Shown one piece after another: positions 1 to 8,485 of a DNA stretch of 64,000 nt. The first letter of the stretch is position 1. Each line of letters opens with the position of its first letter. Location: positions 32,023-96,022 of the forward strand of contig CAJTNT010000006.1 in NCBI GenBank assembly GCA_910577785.1. Reading direction: 5' to 3'. The translations under genes were made by a program, and so were the position numbers. This DNA is from an uncultured Lachnospiraceae bacterium. Its GTDB lineage: Bacteria > Bacillota > Clostridia > Lachnospirales > Lachnospiraceae. Under the pieces are notes generated by a model. The model was not told the DNA's origin. It saw only the letters and a program-made list of their open reading frames with translations, and did no database searches.

Positions 1-372
1 ATCAGCCTGTTCGCGCTGGCTATGTTCGGAGCCGCCTACGCACTGGCCAGCCCGCTGTCTTATCTGTTTGTGGGATATGACAGCCAGCTGCTCCAGCTGA
101 CGGTAGGGGCATTTTTCATTTTCTCCTTCTCCTTCCTGTTCTCAGGGTTCGCTATCTTCGCCTCTTCGTTTTTCACGGCGCTGAACAACGGCCTGGTGTC
201 GGCAGGAATTTCCTTCCTGCGTACGCTGGTATTCCAGATTGTGGCCGTCCTGCTGTTCCCGCTGGTTTGGGGCGTAGACGGAATCTGGGTCTCCACGGCC
301 GCTGCAGAAGCGCTGGCTATGGGAGTTTCCGCCCTGTGCCTGTGGAAAATGAAAGGGAAATACCATTACTAA
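1..372 (+). CDS. MATE-family efflux transporter, C-terminal part (5' end outside window)
   Basis: The reading frame is open from base 1, so the gene begins upstream of the window; an ATG at 22 is internal. The visible ~123 residues are very hydrophobic, with about four predicted membrane helices, a polar break around SSFFTALNNG and a final basic KMKGKYHY tail. The FTALNNG segment and the spacing of helices fit the last quarter of a MATE (multi-antimicrobial extrusion, Na+ or H+ antiporter) protein. It is convergent with pseC, 15 bases away. Its substrate cannot be told. A MOP-superfamily flippase of the polysaccharide-export type is the main alternative, since the gene abuts a glycan locus, but the segment looks more like MATE than like Wzx. 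Confidence 0.7.
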   Translation: MSLFALAMFGAAYALASPLSYLFVGYDSQLLQLTVGAFFIFSFSFLFSGFAIFASSFFTALNNGLVSAGISFLRTLVFQIVAVLLFPLVWGVDGIWVSTAAAEALAMGVSALCLWKMKGKYHY

Positions 373-387
373 TCCACATAGCAGCAA

Positions 388-1512
388 TTATACCAGTTTC
401 TTTACCTGCTCAATCACCACATCCTGCTGTCCCTCTGTCAAGCCTGGGTATAAGGGCAGGCTAAGCATATGCTGATACAATTGTTCGGCATGGGGGCAGA
501 AGGTGTCCTGATAGCCATGCTTTCGGTAATAAGGATGGTGGTATACCGGAATATAATGGACATTTACACCAATCCCTGCCTCCCGCAGACGTGCAAATGC
601 CTGCCCGCGTTCCTGTTCCAGGAACTGCAGAACGTACAAATGCCAGCCGCTCGCCGCATGGGGCAGCTGCTCTGGGCAGGCGAGGCCAGGGATACCTGCA
701 AATGCCTCGGTATACCTCCCGGCCAGATAGCTGCGGCGCTGGATAAACGCATCCAGCTTCTCCAGCTGGCTGCTGCCCAGGGCGGCCTGGATATCCGTCA
801 TCCGATAATTATAGCCCAATTCCAGCTGCTCATAATACCAGCCGCCCTCATTCTGTCCCATCAGGCCTTCCGCGCGGGTAATGCCATGGCTGCGGAAGAG
901 GCACAGGCGTTCATACAGCTTCGCATCATCTGTCACCACCATGCCGCCCTCGCCCGTGGTGATGGGCTTTACCGGATGGAAGCTGAACGCTGTCATATCC
1001 GAAGGGAGGGAGCCAATTTTCTGCCCCTTGTACTCTGCGCCAAGGGCATGGGCGGCATCCTCAATCACCGCCAGGCCGTGCTCCCTGGCAATCCTGTGGA
1101 TTTCCTCCATTTCACAGGGCTGGCCAGTGAAATGGACGGGGATAATGGCTTTGGTCTTGGGGGTTATTTTACGCTCTATCTCTGCCGGATCGATATTATA
1201 AGTTACGGGGTCAATGTCCGCAAATACCGGCCTCCCGCCGCAGTACAGCACACAGTTAGCCGATGCCGCAAAAGTAATTGGGGTAGTAATCACCTCATCC
1301 CCTGGCGCAATGCCAGCCGCCAGGCAGGCAATATGGAGAGCCGCCGTGCCATTAGAGACGGCAACGGCATATTTCGCGCCGACATAGTCCGCTGCTTTCT
1401 GCTCAAATTCGCCGATGGCCGGCCCTGTTGTCAGGTAGTCCGAACGCAGCACGTCTACGACTGCCTGGATATCTTCTTCTGTTATGGACTGATGTCCGTA
1501 TGGTATGTACAT
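388..1512 (-). CDS. pseC: PseC, UDP-4-amino-4,6-dideoxy-N-acetyl-beta-L-altrosamine transaminase
   Basis: PLP-dependent aminotransferase of the DegT/DnrJ/EryC1 family, 374 aa, the usual length. It catalyses the second step of CMP-pseudaminic acid synthesis, transferring an amino group to C4 of the PseB product. The N-terminus (IPYGHQSITEEDI, SDYLTTGP) and the PLP-lysine block SFHPVKPITTGEGG (Lys about residue 182) are typical of PseC. It is the last minus-strand gene of the cassette, 123 bases downstream of pseG. ATG start with AGAAAGTGAGAAT upstream, a weak ribosome site. The family includes LegC and perosamine synthases; the PseC call is favoured by pseG and pseI next door. Confidence 0.88.
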   Translation of the reverse strand: MYIPYGHQSITEEDIQAVVDVLRSDYLTTGPAIGEFEQKAADYVGAKYAVAVSNGTAALHIACLAAGIAPGDEVITTPITFAASANCVLYCGGRPVFADIDPVTYNIDPAEIERKITPKTKAIIPVHFTGQPCEMEEIHRIAREHGLAVIEDAAHALGAEYKGQKIGSLPSDMTAFSFHPVKPITTGEGGMVVTDDAKLYERLCLFRSHGITRAEGLMGQNEGGWYYEQLELGYNYRMTDIQAALGSSQLEKLDAFIQRRSYLAGRYTEAFAGIPGLACPEQLPHAASGWHLYVLQFLEQERGQAFARLREAGIGVNVHYIPVYHHPYYRKHGYQDTFCPHAEQLYQHMLSLPLYPGLTEGQQDVVIEQVKKLV

Positions 1513-1635
1513 TTTATTCTCACTTTCTTTTTTATTTTAACAAATCGACTAGCATTTTCTCATCTTTCCGCCTCTGCGAAACTCTTTTCTTATTACTTTT
1601 CCAGACGCCTCGCTTCTGTCAATGGCACATCTGCG

Positions 1636-2640
1636 CTAGAGTTTTATAATCCCATCCGCAATTCGTGCAGCCCCTTTCCCATCCACCAGCTCCTGCATCC
1701 TCTGGGAACGCTCCTGGCGCAATGACATGTCTTCCTGATACTTCTCCAGAAGGCCGCTGATATGGCCTGCCACGTCTGTATTCCTGATATCGCCCGCATA
1801 GTCAATCAGCTGCATTTCATGAAACTTCTGCACATTCGGGATCTGGTTATCCGCCATGGAATAGGAAACCGTCGGCACGCCCATGGCACAGAGTTCATAG
1901 AGCGTTGTCCCCCCTGCGGTAACCGCCATGCAGGCGCGGCTCATATGTGCCTCCATATCGGAAACTGCCTGATAAAAATGCAGGTTGGCTTCCCCTTGGT
2001 ACAGCTCCTGCAGCCTCCCATACTGAGGGTCATACATGCCGCAGATTACCTCGATACGCTCATAACACCGCCTGTCTATCCTTGCTAATAGTTTCCCTAA
2101 AATGCCATAGGGATCCGTCCCCCCAGAAAGCAGCAGGAGGTTCTTTGCTACAGGGTTTATCCGCTTCTTCCCACAGTTTTGGAAGGCTTTCCTAAGGGGC
2201 GCATATTGAGGCCCAAGGAAAAGCTTATTATGGTATCTTTCCTGGTAATGATGGGATTCCCAGTCGGCAGCATAATACACCAGCGCATCTACCGGATAGC
2301 GGAAACGATCCAGATCATCCATATACACCGTGGATGCCATCTGGGAAGCTTCCTCCAGATAGCGGGGAGTCACCTGGTAGCTGTCAATCAAAAGCTTCTG
2401 AATCCCCCGCTCCCGGACTGCCCGCCGCAGGGCTGGCAGCTCCGCCTCCATATCATCCCAGGGGCTGTCTAAAACAATGGCCTCATAGCCTCTCTGCCGC
2501 AGCAAAGGGACAGCCTGGCCATCCGCCAGCAGAAATGCTGCTGATTCCCCCTGCTCCCTTGCCGCGTCTGCAATCGACAGGCAGCGCATCATGTGGCCTG
2601 TCGCAATCGTATCATTCATATCCGCCCGTATAAATAGCAT
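1636..2640 (-). CDS. pseG: PseG, UDP-2,4-diacetamido-2,4,6-trideoxy-beta-L-altropyranose hydrolase
   Basis: 334 aa. The N-terminal IRADMNDTIATGHMMRCL block matches the PseG/GT-B-like signature (RAD..x..GxGHxMRCL), with the catalytic His. The C-terminal half has the nucleotide-binding AVTAGGTTLYELCAMGVP segment. PseG removes UDP from the trideoxy-altrose intermediate to give the free sugar used by PseI. The start was placed at the ATG at 2640 because AAGGAGG sits 7 bases upstream; a longer frame to 2709 has no such site. It lies between pseI and pseC, in the same direction, so the three are likely co-transcribed. A sigma-28-like CCGATATA lies just upstream but too close to the ribosome site to be trusted. 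Confidence 0.88.
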   Translation of the reverse strand: MLFIRADMNDTIATGHMMRCLSIADAAREQGESAAFLLADGQAVPLLRQRGYEAIVLDSPWDDMEAELPALRRAVRERGIQKLLIDSYQVTPRYLEEASQMASTVYMDDLDRFRYPVDALVYYAADWESHHYQERYHNKLFLGPQYAPLRKAFQNCGKKRINPVAKNLLLLSGGTDPYGILGKLLARIDRRCYERIEVICGMYDPQYGRLQELYQGEANLHFYQAVSDMEAHMSRACMAVTAGGTTLYELCAMGVPTVSYSMADNQIPNVQKFHEMQLIDYAGDIRNTDVAGHISGLLEKYQEDMSLRQERSQRMQELVDGKGAARIADGIIKL

Positions 2641-2807
2641 GATACGCCTCCTTCTTGTATATCGGAACGCTAACTCATGCTTTCCCATGAAAATACATAG
2701 CGCTCCCATTCTATCCCTTATAAAGCTGCTTTCCTGTTGTTCAATCTTAGAAAATTATTTTTCTACTGCTCCCAAGCTACTCTATGAGCATAAAACCGAA
2801 TTGCACA

Positions 2808-3857
2808 TCAGCCTATCATTTCCGGTGAAAGCGGGGTTCCGCGGGGAATATCCCGATTGACCGCCTTCCCCAGCACGTTTTCATAATATTTGGGCTTCAT
2901 GCCCTGTGCCGGGCGGATGGAGCGCAGGTTCTCCGGCGACAGGATATCCCCTGCCTTCATATCCTGTACCACAAAGAGCGATTTACGGAATGCCAGATTG
3001 TCCTTCTCCTGCTCTGCGGCGCCGTAAGCAACTGTCCCAATCGCCCTTTCCGCCTGCCTTACGTCCGACACCATCTGCCGGAACTCCTGCGGCTCCATGG
3101 AGAAGGAGGCGTCGGGATTCTCAATTTCCCGGCTGAGGCAGAAATGCTTCTCAATCACTTTCGCCCCCAGCGCCACAGCCGTCACTGCGCCCACAGAACC
3201 CTGGGAATGATCCGAAAGGCCTACCAGCACGTCAAACGCCTGCTCCATATCCTGCATGGTACGCAGGTTCATTCCATCTGTAATCGCCGGATACGCGCTG
3301 GCACAGCGCAGCAGGGCAATCTGCTCATTTCCAGCCTGGCGGATGGCAGTTACGGCATCCGCAATTTCCTCATAAGAGCCCATCCCCGTAGACAGGATCA
3401 TGGGCTTTCCCTTGGAAGCTGTATAGGCAATCAAGGGGATATCCACCAGCTCAAAGGATGCGATTTTATAAAAATCCAAGCCCGTTTCCTCCAGGAAATC
3501 CACAGCTGTCCGGTCAAACGGCGTGGATAGGAAATCAATCCCTACCTTCTCCGCTTCCGCCTTCAGCTCCGGCTGCCATTCCCAGGGGGTGTATGCCTTC
3601 CCATAGAGCTGATAAAGCGTCTCCCCCTTCCACAGGCCGTCCTTAATCTGGAAATACGCATTCCCGCAGTCCATGGTAATCGTATCTGGGGTATACGTCT
3701 GGATCTTCAGGCAGTCCGCGCCAGACTCCTTGGCCGCATAGATAATATCCTTGGCCCTCTGCAGGCTGCCCGCATGGTTGGCGGACATTTCCGCTATGAT
3801 ATAAGCAGGGGAATCCTTGCTGATAATTGTCCTGCCTTTTATTTTGATGCTATTCAT
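2808..3857 (-). CDS. pseI: PseI, pseudaminic acid synthase
   Basis: NeuB-family TIM barrel plus C-terminal SAF/antifreeze-like domain, 349 aa. It condenses the PseG product with phosphoenolpyruvate to make pseudaminic acid. Visible markers are IIAEMSANHAGSLQRAK at the N-terminus, CLKIQTYTPDTIT, FLSTPFD, the barrel motif SDHSQGS, EKHF, and the SAF domain from about residue 285 (AGDILSPENLRSIRPAQG). MSANHAG and TYTPDT are PseI-like; the second NeuB paralogue at 27414 has EAGDNHNG and FQTF instead, which is legionaminic/sialic type. The ATG at 3857 is chosen because AAAGGGG is 8 bases away; an ATG two codons earlier is possible. Followed by pseG after 167 bases. Confidence 0.9.
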   Translation of the reverse strand: MNSIKIKGRTIISKDSPAYIIAEMSANHAGSLQRAKDIIYAAKESGADCLKIQTYTPDTITMDCGNAYFQIKDGLWKGETLYQLYGKAYTPWEWQPELKAEAEKVGIDFLSTPFDRTAVDFLEETGLDFYKIASFELVDIPLIAYTASKGKPMILSTGMGSYEEIADAVTAIRQAGNEQIALLRCASAYPAITDGMNLRTMQDMEQAFDVLVGLSDHSQGSVGAVTAVALGAKVIEKHFCLSREIENPDASFSMEPQEFRQMVSDVRQAERAIGTVAYGAAEQEKDNLAFRKSLFVVQDMKAGDILSPENLRSIRPAQGMKPKYYENVLGKAVNRDIPRGTPLSPEMIG

Positions 3858-3973
3858 TTGCATTGCCCCTTTCTGTATTTGCTATCCATATGCCTTGTGA
3901 ATTCTTCTCTATCCAATAGGCAAGGCCAAGAAATATACATTAATACATTATTTTTCTAGGATTTCTAAATCTA

Positions 3974-4933
3974 TCAAAACTTTATCCCTTGTATTCCTTC
4001 GAGAATCATTTCCTTGCTCTTTTCATGTAAATAAAAGCTATTCAGCCTTGATTTTTTATACCGCATATAAGAATCCTCTGTCTTGTCAATCAGAAGCCTG
4101 GCAAAATATCTCTCCCAACTTAAAAATTCTCTGCTGTCAATATAATCTTCTGGTTTCTCTAATATATCCCTAAGTTCTTTTCCATCAACCAAACCCGAAT
4201 TTAAAATAATCCACTCAAAGGATTCCGGCAGGTAAAAATGTATATTTTTATTTTTCATCGCCTGATGATACAGACGGTTCATCTCTGAACCAATTGCTGC
4301 CCCATCCGCAACAATACACACCTCTTCCGTCCCAATACCATCCAACGCTGCAAATAAATTTGATTTTCCTGCAGCGTTCCCACATAGAATGCCTCGTTCT
4401 TCACTGACAGCTTTAAAAAACTCATAGCCTGCATTAGAATCCTCTGTGATTATTCTCTCCGGCTTAATGGGAATACTGCCTGTATGAGGATAAATCTGAT
4501 ATATTTGCTGATACACTTTTCTTGTATCATGGTACTTTCCAGATGTATGCAAGCCATAAATTTCTTCTACGCTATATGGCAGATTGTAAAGATTTTCCCT
4601 CGTAATCAATACGAAATAATTATCCGAGCCATGGACGGAAACAGCAAATTCTTCGGTATTGAGAAATGTGTTTTCTTCATCTATAAAAAAGATATTTCCT
4701 GCGGAATGATCCAAAATAAGCTTCCAATTCCGTCCTTCCAATACCCTACACGGCACATCACAAATAACATCTACCCCACTGGACACCCCCAGGCTCTCTG
4801 CCTGCCGCAGCATATTAATTAAGGTTGTTTTCCCAGAGGCGCTGTCACCCTGGATTATGCTGATATTCCTCTTTATCTCAAACTCATAGTGCAGCCGATT
4901 ATTCTGTATCACAATTCTGTGCTTTCCCTTCAT
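3974..4933 (-). CDS. P-loop ATPase of unknown function, paired with a DUF4869-like gene
   Basis: About 319 aa. A clear Walker A (GDSASGKTTL) lies near residue 30, and a candidate Walker B-like run (NIFFIDEEN) near residue 85. A second GxxxGKS-like loop (CGNAAGKSNLF) lies near residue 190, so it may hold two nucleotide-binding halves or a duplicated core. No membrane segment or signal peptide is visible. It follows the DUF4869-like gene within ten bases, with AGGTGGGG before the ATG, so the two are probably one operon. The DNA is more AT-rich than the flanking glycan genes. I do not recognise a function; a defence or stress role is a guess from the context of an accessory insert. Confidence 0.6.
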   Translation of the reverse strand: MKGKHRIVIQNNRLHYEFEIKRNISIIQGDSASGKTTLINMLRQAESLGVSSGVDVICDVPCRVLEGRNWKLILDHSAGNIFFIDEENTFLNTEEFAVSVHGSDNYFVLITRENLYNLPYSVEEIYGLHTSGKYHDTRKVYQQIYQIYPHTGSIPIKPERIITEDSNAGYEFFKAVSEERGILCGNAAGKSNLFAALDGIGTEEVCIVADGAAIGSEMNRLYHQAMKNKNIHFYLPESFEWIILNSGLVDGKELRDILEKPEDYIDSREFLSWERYFARLLIDKTEDSYMRYKKSRLNSFYLHEKSKEMILEGIQGIKF

Positions 4934-4942
4934 ATGCCCCAC

Positions 4943-5383
4943 CTATACATATTTCCCGGCAATCCTGACAAACGTGCGCATATCATGGACAGCTTCACCC
5001 GTATTCAGAATCCTGGCCTCAAATTCACCATTGCCAAAATCCATAATGTGCCGGAGATTAATAGCCAGATCCTTCCTTCTTGCAATTTCCAGTATCCATT
5101 TTGCACAATTGTCGCCACAGACAGACGCATTAAACACTTTGCCTGTCTCATCAAATGCCATTAACATCAGCGTCTTTACTCCTCCAGACAATTCCTTTGT
5201 TGAAATAGGCCCCAGAACCGGGCTTTCAATCAGCCGGGCGCTAACCACTTCGGAACGGTCAACATCCTTGATCATTTCAACTGACAATTCCTCTGTAATC
5301 CATTCATCCTCATACCGATTATCAAAATATGTGGGCGGATGGTAAATCGCCTCATCCATCTGGCCCAGATAAATACTTAACAT
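4943..5383 (-). CDS. DUF4869-like hypothetical protein
   Basis: 146 aa from the ATG at 5383, where GGAGG stands 7 bases upstream; the longer frame to 5461 lacks a ribosome site. The sequence opens MLSIYLGQMDEAIYHPP and has SPVLGPIS, LSGGVKTLMLM and NASVCGDNCAKWILEIA, which I recall from DUF4869 proteins common in Lachnospiraceae. No catalytic residues are known for that family. It sits directly upstream of the P-loop ATPase gene. Family assignment is from memory and should be treated as probable only. Confidence 0.6.
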   Translation of the reverse strand: MLSIYLGQMDEAIYHPPTYFDNRYEDEWITEELSVEMIKDVDRSEVVSARLIESPVLGPISTKELSGGVKTLMLMAFDETGKVFNASVCGDNCAKWILEIARRKDLAINLRHIMDFGNGEFEARILNTGEAVHDMRTFVRIAGKYV

Positions 5384-5653
5384 GGCAAGCCTCCAAAAAA
5401 TGTTCGTAACAATCCCGCATTTTCCTAATCTGTAAATGATTCCTGATCTCTCATTCTCCAACTGTCATAAGACATTTTACCATTTTTGCCCCTCGCTGTC
5501 CAGAAATCTTTCATAATCAAACGGATCATGTTCTTGCGTATTCTGTGCCGGCAAGTTAAGATATAGATTAAGATCATTGATGTAAATAAGCGCCGCCAAT
5601 CAACGGTTCGCCTAACAGAAGCGTTTCTGCAGTATTTATAAATTGTGGGGAAA

Positions 5654-6226
5654 ATGAACATGGGAAAAGAACTTTCGGAAATGTCCTTAAAAGAATTATG
5701 GGAACTGTTCCCCATATTTCTCGTTGCGCATAATGATAAATGGAATCTATTTTATGACGAAATCGAATCTTTTCTACAAACCATATTGTCGGGATGCCCC
5801 ATCGAAAGAATCAGCCATATTGGGAGTACAGCCATATCCAGCATATGGGCAAAGGATATTGTTGACGTTCTGATCGAAGTATCCGCAGATTCTGATATCC
5901 AGAACACGGCAGGGGTATTGGAACAGCATGGATTTCTCCGCATGTCAGAAGAAAAGGATCGGGTATCGTTTAACCATGGATATACAAAAGACGGATTTGC
6001 TGACAAGGTTTACCATCTGCACCTTCGTTATATCGGAGATAACGATGAATTGTATTTTAGAGATTATTTAAATGATCATGCGCAGATAGCCAAAGAATAC
6101 GAGAAACTAAAGCTAGAGCTGTGGCATCAGTTTGAACATCATAGGGATGCCTATACGGATGCAAAGACAGAATTTGTCAGGAAATGGACAGCAGAAGCAA
6201 AGAAGGTTTATGCTGGGAGGTACTGA
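5654..6226 (+). CDS. GrpB/UPF0157-family nucleotidyltransferase-like protein
   Basis: About 190 aa, the normal size. The core RISHIGSTAISSIWAKDIVDVLIEV is a version of the UPF0157 motif (IGSTAVPGLxAKPIIDI), in which the G-S and the two acidic residues of a nucleotidyltransferase fold are kept. YHLHLRYI and the HHRDAYTDAKTEFV tail also fit. The biological role of this family is not established. It is on the plus strand, against all neighbours, in the AT-rich insert between pseI and maoC. The start is one of the ATGs at 5654 or 5660; GGGG just upstream spaces better for 5660. Confidence 0.75.
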   Translation: MNMGKELSEMSLKELWELFPIFLVAHNDKWNLFYDEIESFLQTILSGCPIERISHIGSTAISSIWAKDIVDVLIEVSADSDIQNTAGVLEQHGFLRMSEEKDRVSFNHGYTKDGFADKVYHLHLRYIGDNDELYFRDYLNDHAQIAKEYEKLKLELWHQFEHHRDAYTDAKTEFVRKWTAEAKKVYAGRY

Positions 6227-6508
6227 AAGGTTTCTGTTGAATAATAACCATTGGAATTTCAGGCGATTTATAGATTTATAATATATTAATCCACCGCTAA
6301 GACAGCTGACACGATATTATGAGCCGCTAGAGGAATCCGGCATTCCCTATCAAACAGGGTTTGTCATTTAAACAGTGTAAGTAAATTGTCTGAATATTCT
6401 CATTGGCTGCTTGGCTATCATAACTCGAATTGCCGGAATCCTGTCAGGGCAAGCATTTCCGCCTTTACAGGATTTTGACAATTCGATAAAATCAAAATGG
6501 CAGTCTGT
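6227..6508. other. Intergenic stretch with a gene-tail remnant and an imperfect inverted repeat
   Basis: No complete gene. On the plus strand about 6285-6371 reads as an open tail (PPLRQLTRYYEPLEESGIPY, then a stop at 6369-6371) without a start, which looks like a leftover C-terminus. An imperfect inverted repeat (arms AATTGCCGGAATCCTGT and its near complement) spans about 6427-6490 and could end transcription of either flank. Both readings are weak. Confidence 0.3.
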
Positions 6509-7138
6509 TCAAATTTTTTGTAATTTTTTGGCCTGTATCTCTTTGTGGACTTCCATTCCACGACTATTATAATAATCTATACGCTCCTGCCGACTCATAT
6601 CTTTTGTTTGCTTCCTCAGCCTCCTTGCAGATACCGTAATCAGATCCTGAATAATATCTGTGACTTTTTTGCTATCTATCACCCGGATAAGCAGCTCTTC
6701 CAGTTCCTGCCTTGATTCTGGCTCATAAATATACCCAGAGCCTTCCTCCCCATTTAACTCATCTGCAATTCCCTGTTCCAGCACAACTTTCACAGGATAT
6801 GTCCTTATCCCATATTCCAAAAATAAAATTCTATACTTGTAATTAGGAATCTGGGGCGCGGACAGGAAAAATTCAAATTTTAAACTTGCCTCTTCTCCTA
6901 TCTCACCTAATTCATCCTGGATATCTACCTGCTCCGTCCTGCCCATGGCAGCAGCAAGCGAGGCCATGCCTGATAATAGATGATAAGATTCAATCGGCCC
7001 TTCAAACTCTTTTACATTTCCCTTCACAAACGCTTTCGTAATGCCATTTAACTGTGTGCAGATATCTTCCAATACAGCTTCTGGCGCTTCTTCATTGTCA
7101 TTCTTAAAATCATATCTGGCATTTAATTTACATGGCAT
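6509..7138 (-). CDS. Hypothetical protein coupled to an endonuclease/exonuclease/phosphatase gene
   Basis: 209 aa, not recognised. It is acidic in the first two thirds (runs such as DELGEIGEEASLKFEFFLSA) and basic at the end (SARRLRKQTKDMSRQERIDY, KKLQKI). There is no signal peptide or membrane helix. The start lies four bases after the stop of the EEP-family gene, so the two are surely co-translated and may act together. LKFEFFLSAPQIPNYKYRILFL-like beta-rich segments alternate with helices. No function is proposed. Confidence 0.55.
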   Translation of the reverse strand: MPCKLNARYDFKNDNEEAPEAVLEDICTQLNGITKAFVKGNVKEFEGPIESYHLLSGMASLAAAMGRTEQVDIQDELGEIGEEASLKFEFFLSAPQIPNYKYRILFLEYGIRTYPVKVVLEQGIADELNGEEGSGYIYEPESRQELEELLIRVIDSKKVTDIIQDLITVSARRLRKQTKDMSRQERIDYYNSRGMEVHKEIQAKKLQKI

Positions 7139-7141
7139 CTG

Positions 7142-7936
7142 TCATTCCTCCTTTATTTCAAAAACAATGGGCAAATGATCGCTTATCTGTCTATCTGGCA
7201 TCCTATTTTTTTCTGTTAACAATGGCCTTTCTCCTGCCTGGCATATAATTTTCAGCCCATTATCCACAAACTTGTTACGCAGGCATGGGCGTATCATTAC
7301 TTGGTCATATATATTCCAAAATGGGTTTTCTACATCATTTCCATTATAAAAAAATGTTCCTGGTGGGCTAGAAAAATCACCAAACAAATTCCACATAGGA
7401 TTATAGAACATCTTAAACTCTTCCCCTAATATTTTTCGATGTTCCCTCTGTGCCACATAATAATCTGGCAAACCATGAAACCCATCTGCCGCCAAACACC
7501 CGCCTTCATATGGGTTCTCATTAAAATCCCCGACAACAATTGTATTTTGGCATGCTGATTCCTCTTCTAATTTCTGGATTTCCTGAATCACCCTTCTAAT
7601 CACGATATCTTTTTTCTTCCTTTCACAATGCGTTTTACTCGGAAAATGCACACACACCAGAATATACTTGTCCTGGATATTTTGTAAGGAGCAGTATGTA
7701 TCTTGATAACATGGATTCACATTTCTGCATTTTCCAAGAAGGGTAATTCTATCACATCCTATAGAGATATATTTCCCCATATAGATATTATGCTTACGCA
7801 GCCCATTCCTAAGATGATTAATATTGGCTTCATACTCTGCCAGCACCATAATATCTATCCCATTATCTATTATAATATCCTGAACATATGGATTTATTTC
7901 AACATTTCTATTCGTATTCCAAAATGCCATCCTCAT
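7142..7936 (-). CDS. Endonuclease/exonuclease/phosphatase (EEP) family protein
   Basis: 264 aa. The fold markers are in order: MRMAFWNTNRN (first Asn), IMVLAEYEA (catalytic Glu), NTIVVGDFNENPYEGG (Asp and Asn of the GDFN block) and ISDHLPIVFEI (terminal SDHxPI). These are the metal-binding and catalytic residues of DNase I/exonuclease III-like phosphoesterases. Substrate (nucleic acid, phospho-lipid or other) is not visible. No secretion signal, so it acts inside the cell. It overlaps nothing and leads the two-gene unit with the 209-aa protein. The AT-rich DNA sets it apart from the glycan genes. Confidence 0.8.
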   Translation of the reverse strand: MRMAFWNTNRNVEINPYVQDIIIDNGIDIMVLAEYEANINHLRNGLRKHNIYMGKYISIGCDRITLLGKCRNVNPCYQDTYCSLQNIQDKYILVCVHFPSKTHCERKKKDIVIRRVIQEIQKLEEESACQNTIVVGDFNENPYEGGCLAADGFHGLPDYYVAQREHRKILGEEFKMFYNPMWNLFGDFSSPPGTFFYNGNDVENPFWNIYDQVMIRPCLRNKFVDNGLKIICQAGERPLLTEKNRMPDRQISDHLPIVFEIKEE

Positions 7937-8060
7937 ATTGTTATTCCAATCTCTGTACCGTTATCACCTTGATTTCTCTACAATCCGCTTCCTGACTCAA
8001 TACCTATTGCTATTTTAGCATTTTCGTCCTTTCATGTCCAGAAATTCTTTCTTCAAAAAC

Positions 8061-8087
8061 GCCTGCATTTTGAATCAAAATGCAGGC
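8061..8087 (-). terminator. Rho-independent terminator at the end of the maoC-like gene
   Basis: A perfect 12-base stem (GCCTGCATTTTG with its complement) with a 3-base loop, followed on the minus strand by GTTTTTG. It overlaps the last codons and stop of the MaoC-like gene and would close the dideoxyhexose-acyl part of the operon before the accessory insert. Confidence 0.85.
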
Positions 8088-8485
8088 TTGCCACACAATA
8101 CCTTTGCCGTTCCACAGACCAGTTTCTTTCCTTCTTCACCGTATGCCTCCGTATCCAACGTAAGCACCCTTTTTCTTTCATCTATCCCCGCGATCCGCAC
8201 CCTTACGACAACGGGCTCGCCTACATAGACAGGCTTCAAAAACCGGAGGTTCTGTTCCAGATAAATGCTTCCCTTCCCTGGCAGGCGCATCCCTATTATT
8301 TCTGAAAATATGCCCGCCACAAATATCCCATGGACAATAAGGCCTCCAAACCGGCTCTTTTCCGCAAATGCCTCATCAATATGAAGCGGATTCTTATCCC
8401 CTGTAATTTCAGAAAATGCCAAAACCTCTTCCTTTTGGAAAGTCTTCTCTACAGACACTTCCTGCCCTACATGGTAACTATCCAT
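8075..8485 (-). CDS. MaoC-like (R)-specific enoyl-CoA hydratase
   Basis: 136 aa hot-dog fold protein. The MaoC/R-hydratase signature is present: FSEITGDKNPLHIDEAFA (catalytic Asp and His) followed by FGGLIVHGIF. Such enzymes hydrate trans-2-enoyl-CoA to (R)-3-hydroxyacyl-CoA. It overlaps the preceding acyltransferase gene by 8 bases. The likely job here is to supply a 3-hydroxyacyl (for instance 3-hydroxybutyryl) group for a sugar, though a role in lipid metabolism cannot be excluded. A terminator overlaps its 3' end. Confidence 0.8.
   Translation of the reverse strand: MDSYHVGQEVSVEKTFQKEEVLAFSEITGDKNPLHIDEAFAEKSRFGGLIVHGIFVAGIFSEIIGMRLPGKGSIYLEQNLRFLKPVYVGEPVVVRVRIAGIDERKRVLTLDTEAYGEEGKKLVCGTAKVLCGKPAF

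Noticed and set aside
469..1725. Plus-strand open frame of 418 codons opposite pseC
   Set aside because: Complementary frame of a certain gene; low-complexity translation with no family match.
2658..2684. Sigma-28-like promoter GAAA-N15-CCGATATA upstream of pseG
   Set aside because: The match is good, but the start site would fall on the ribosome-binding site of pseG, leaving almost no leader, and the gene looks to be inside an operon.
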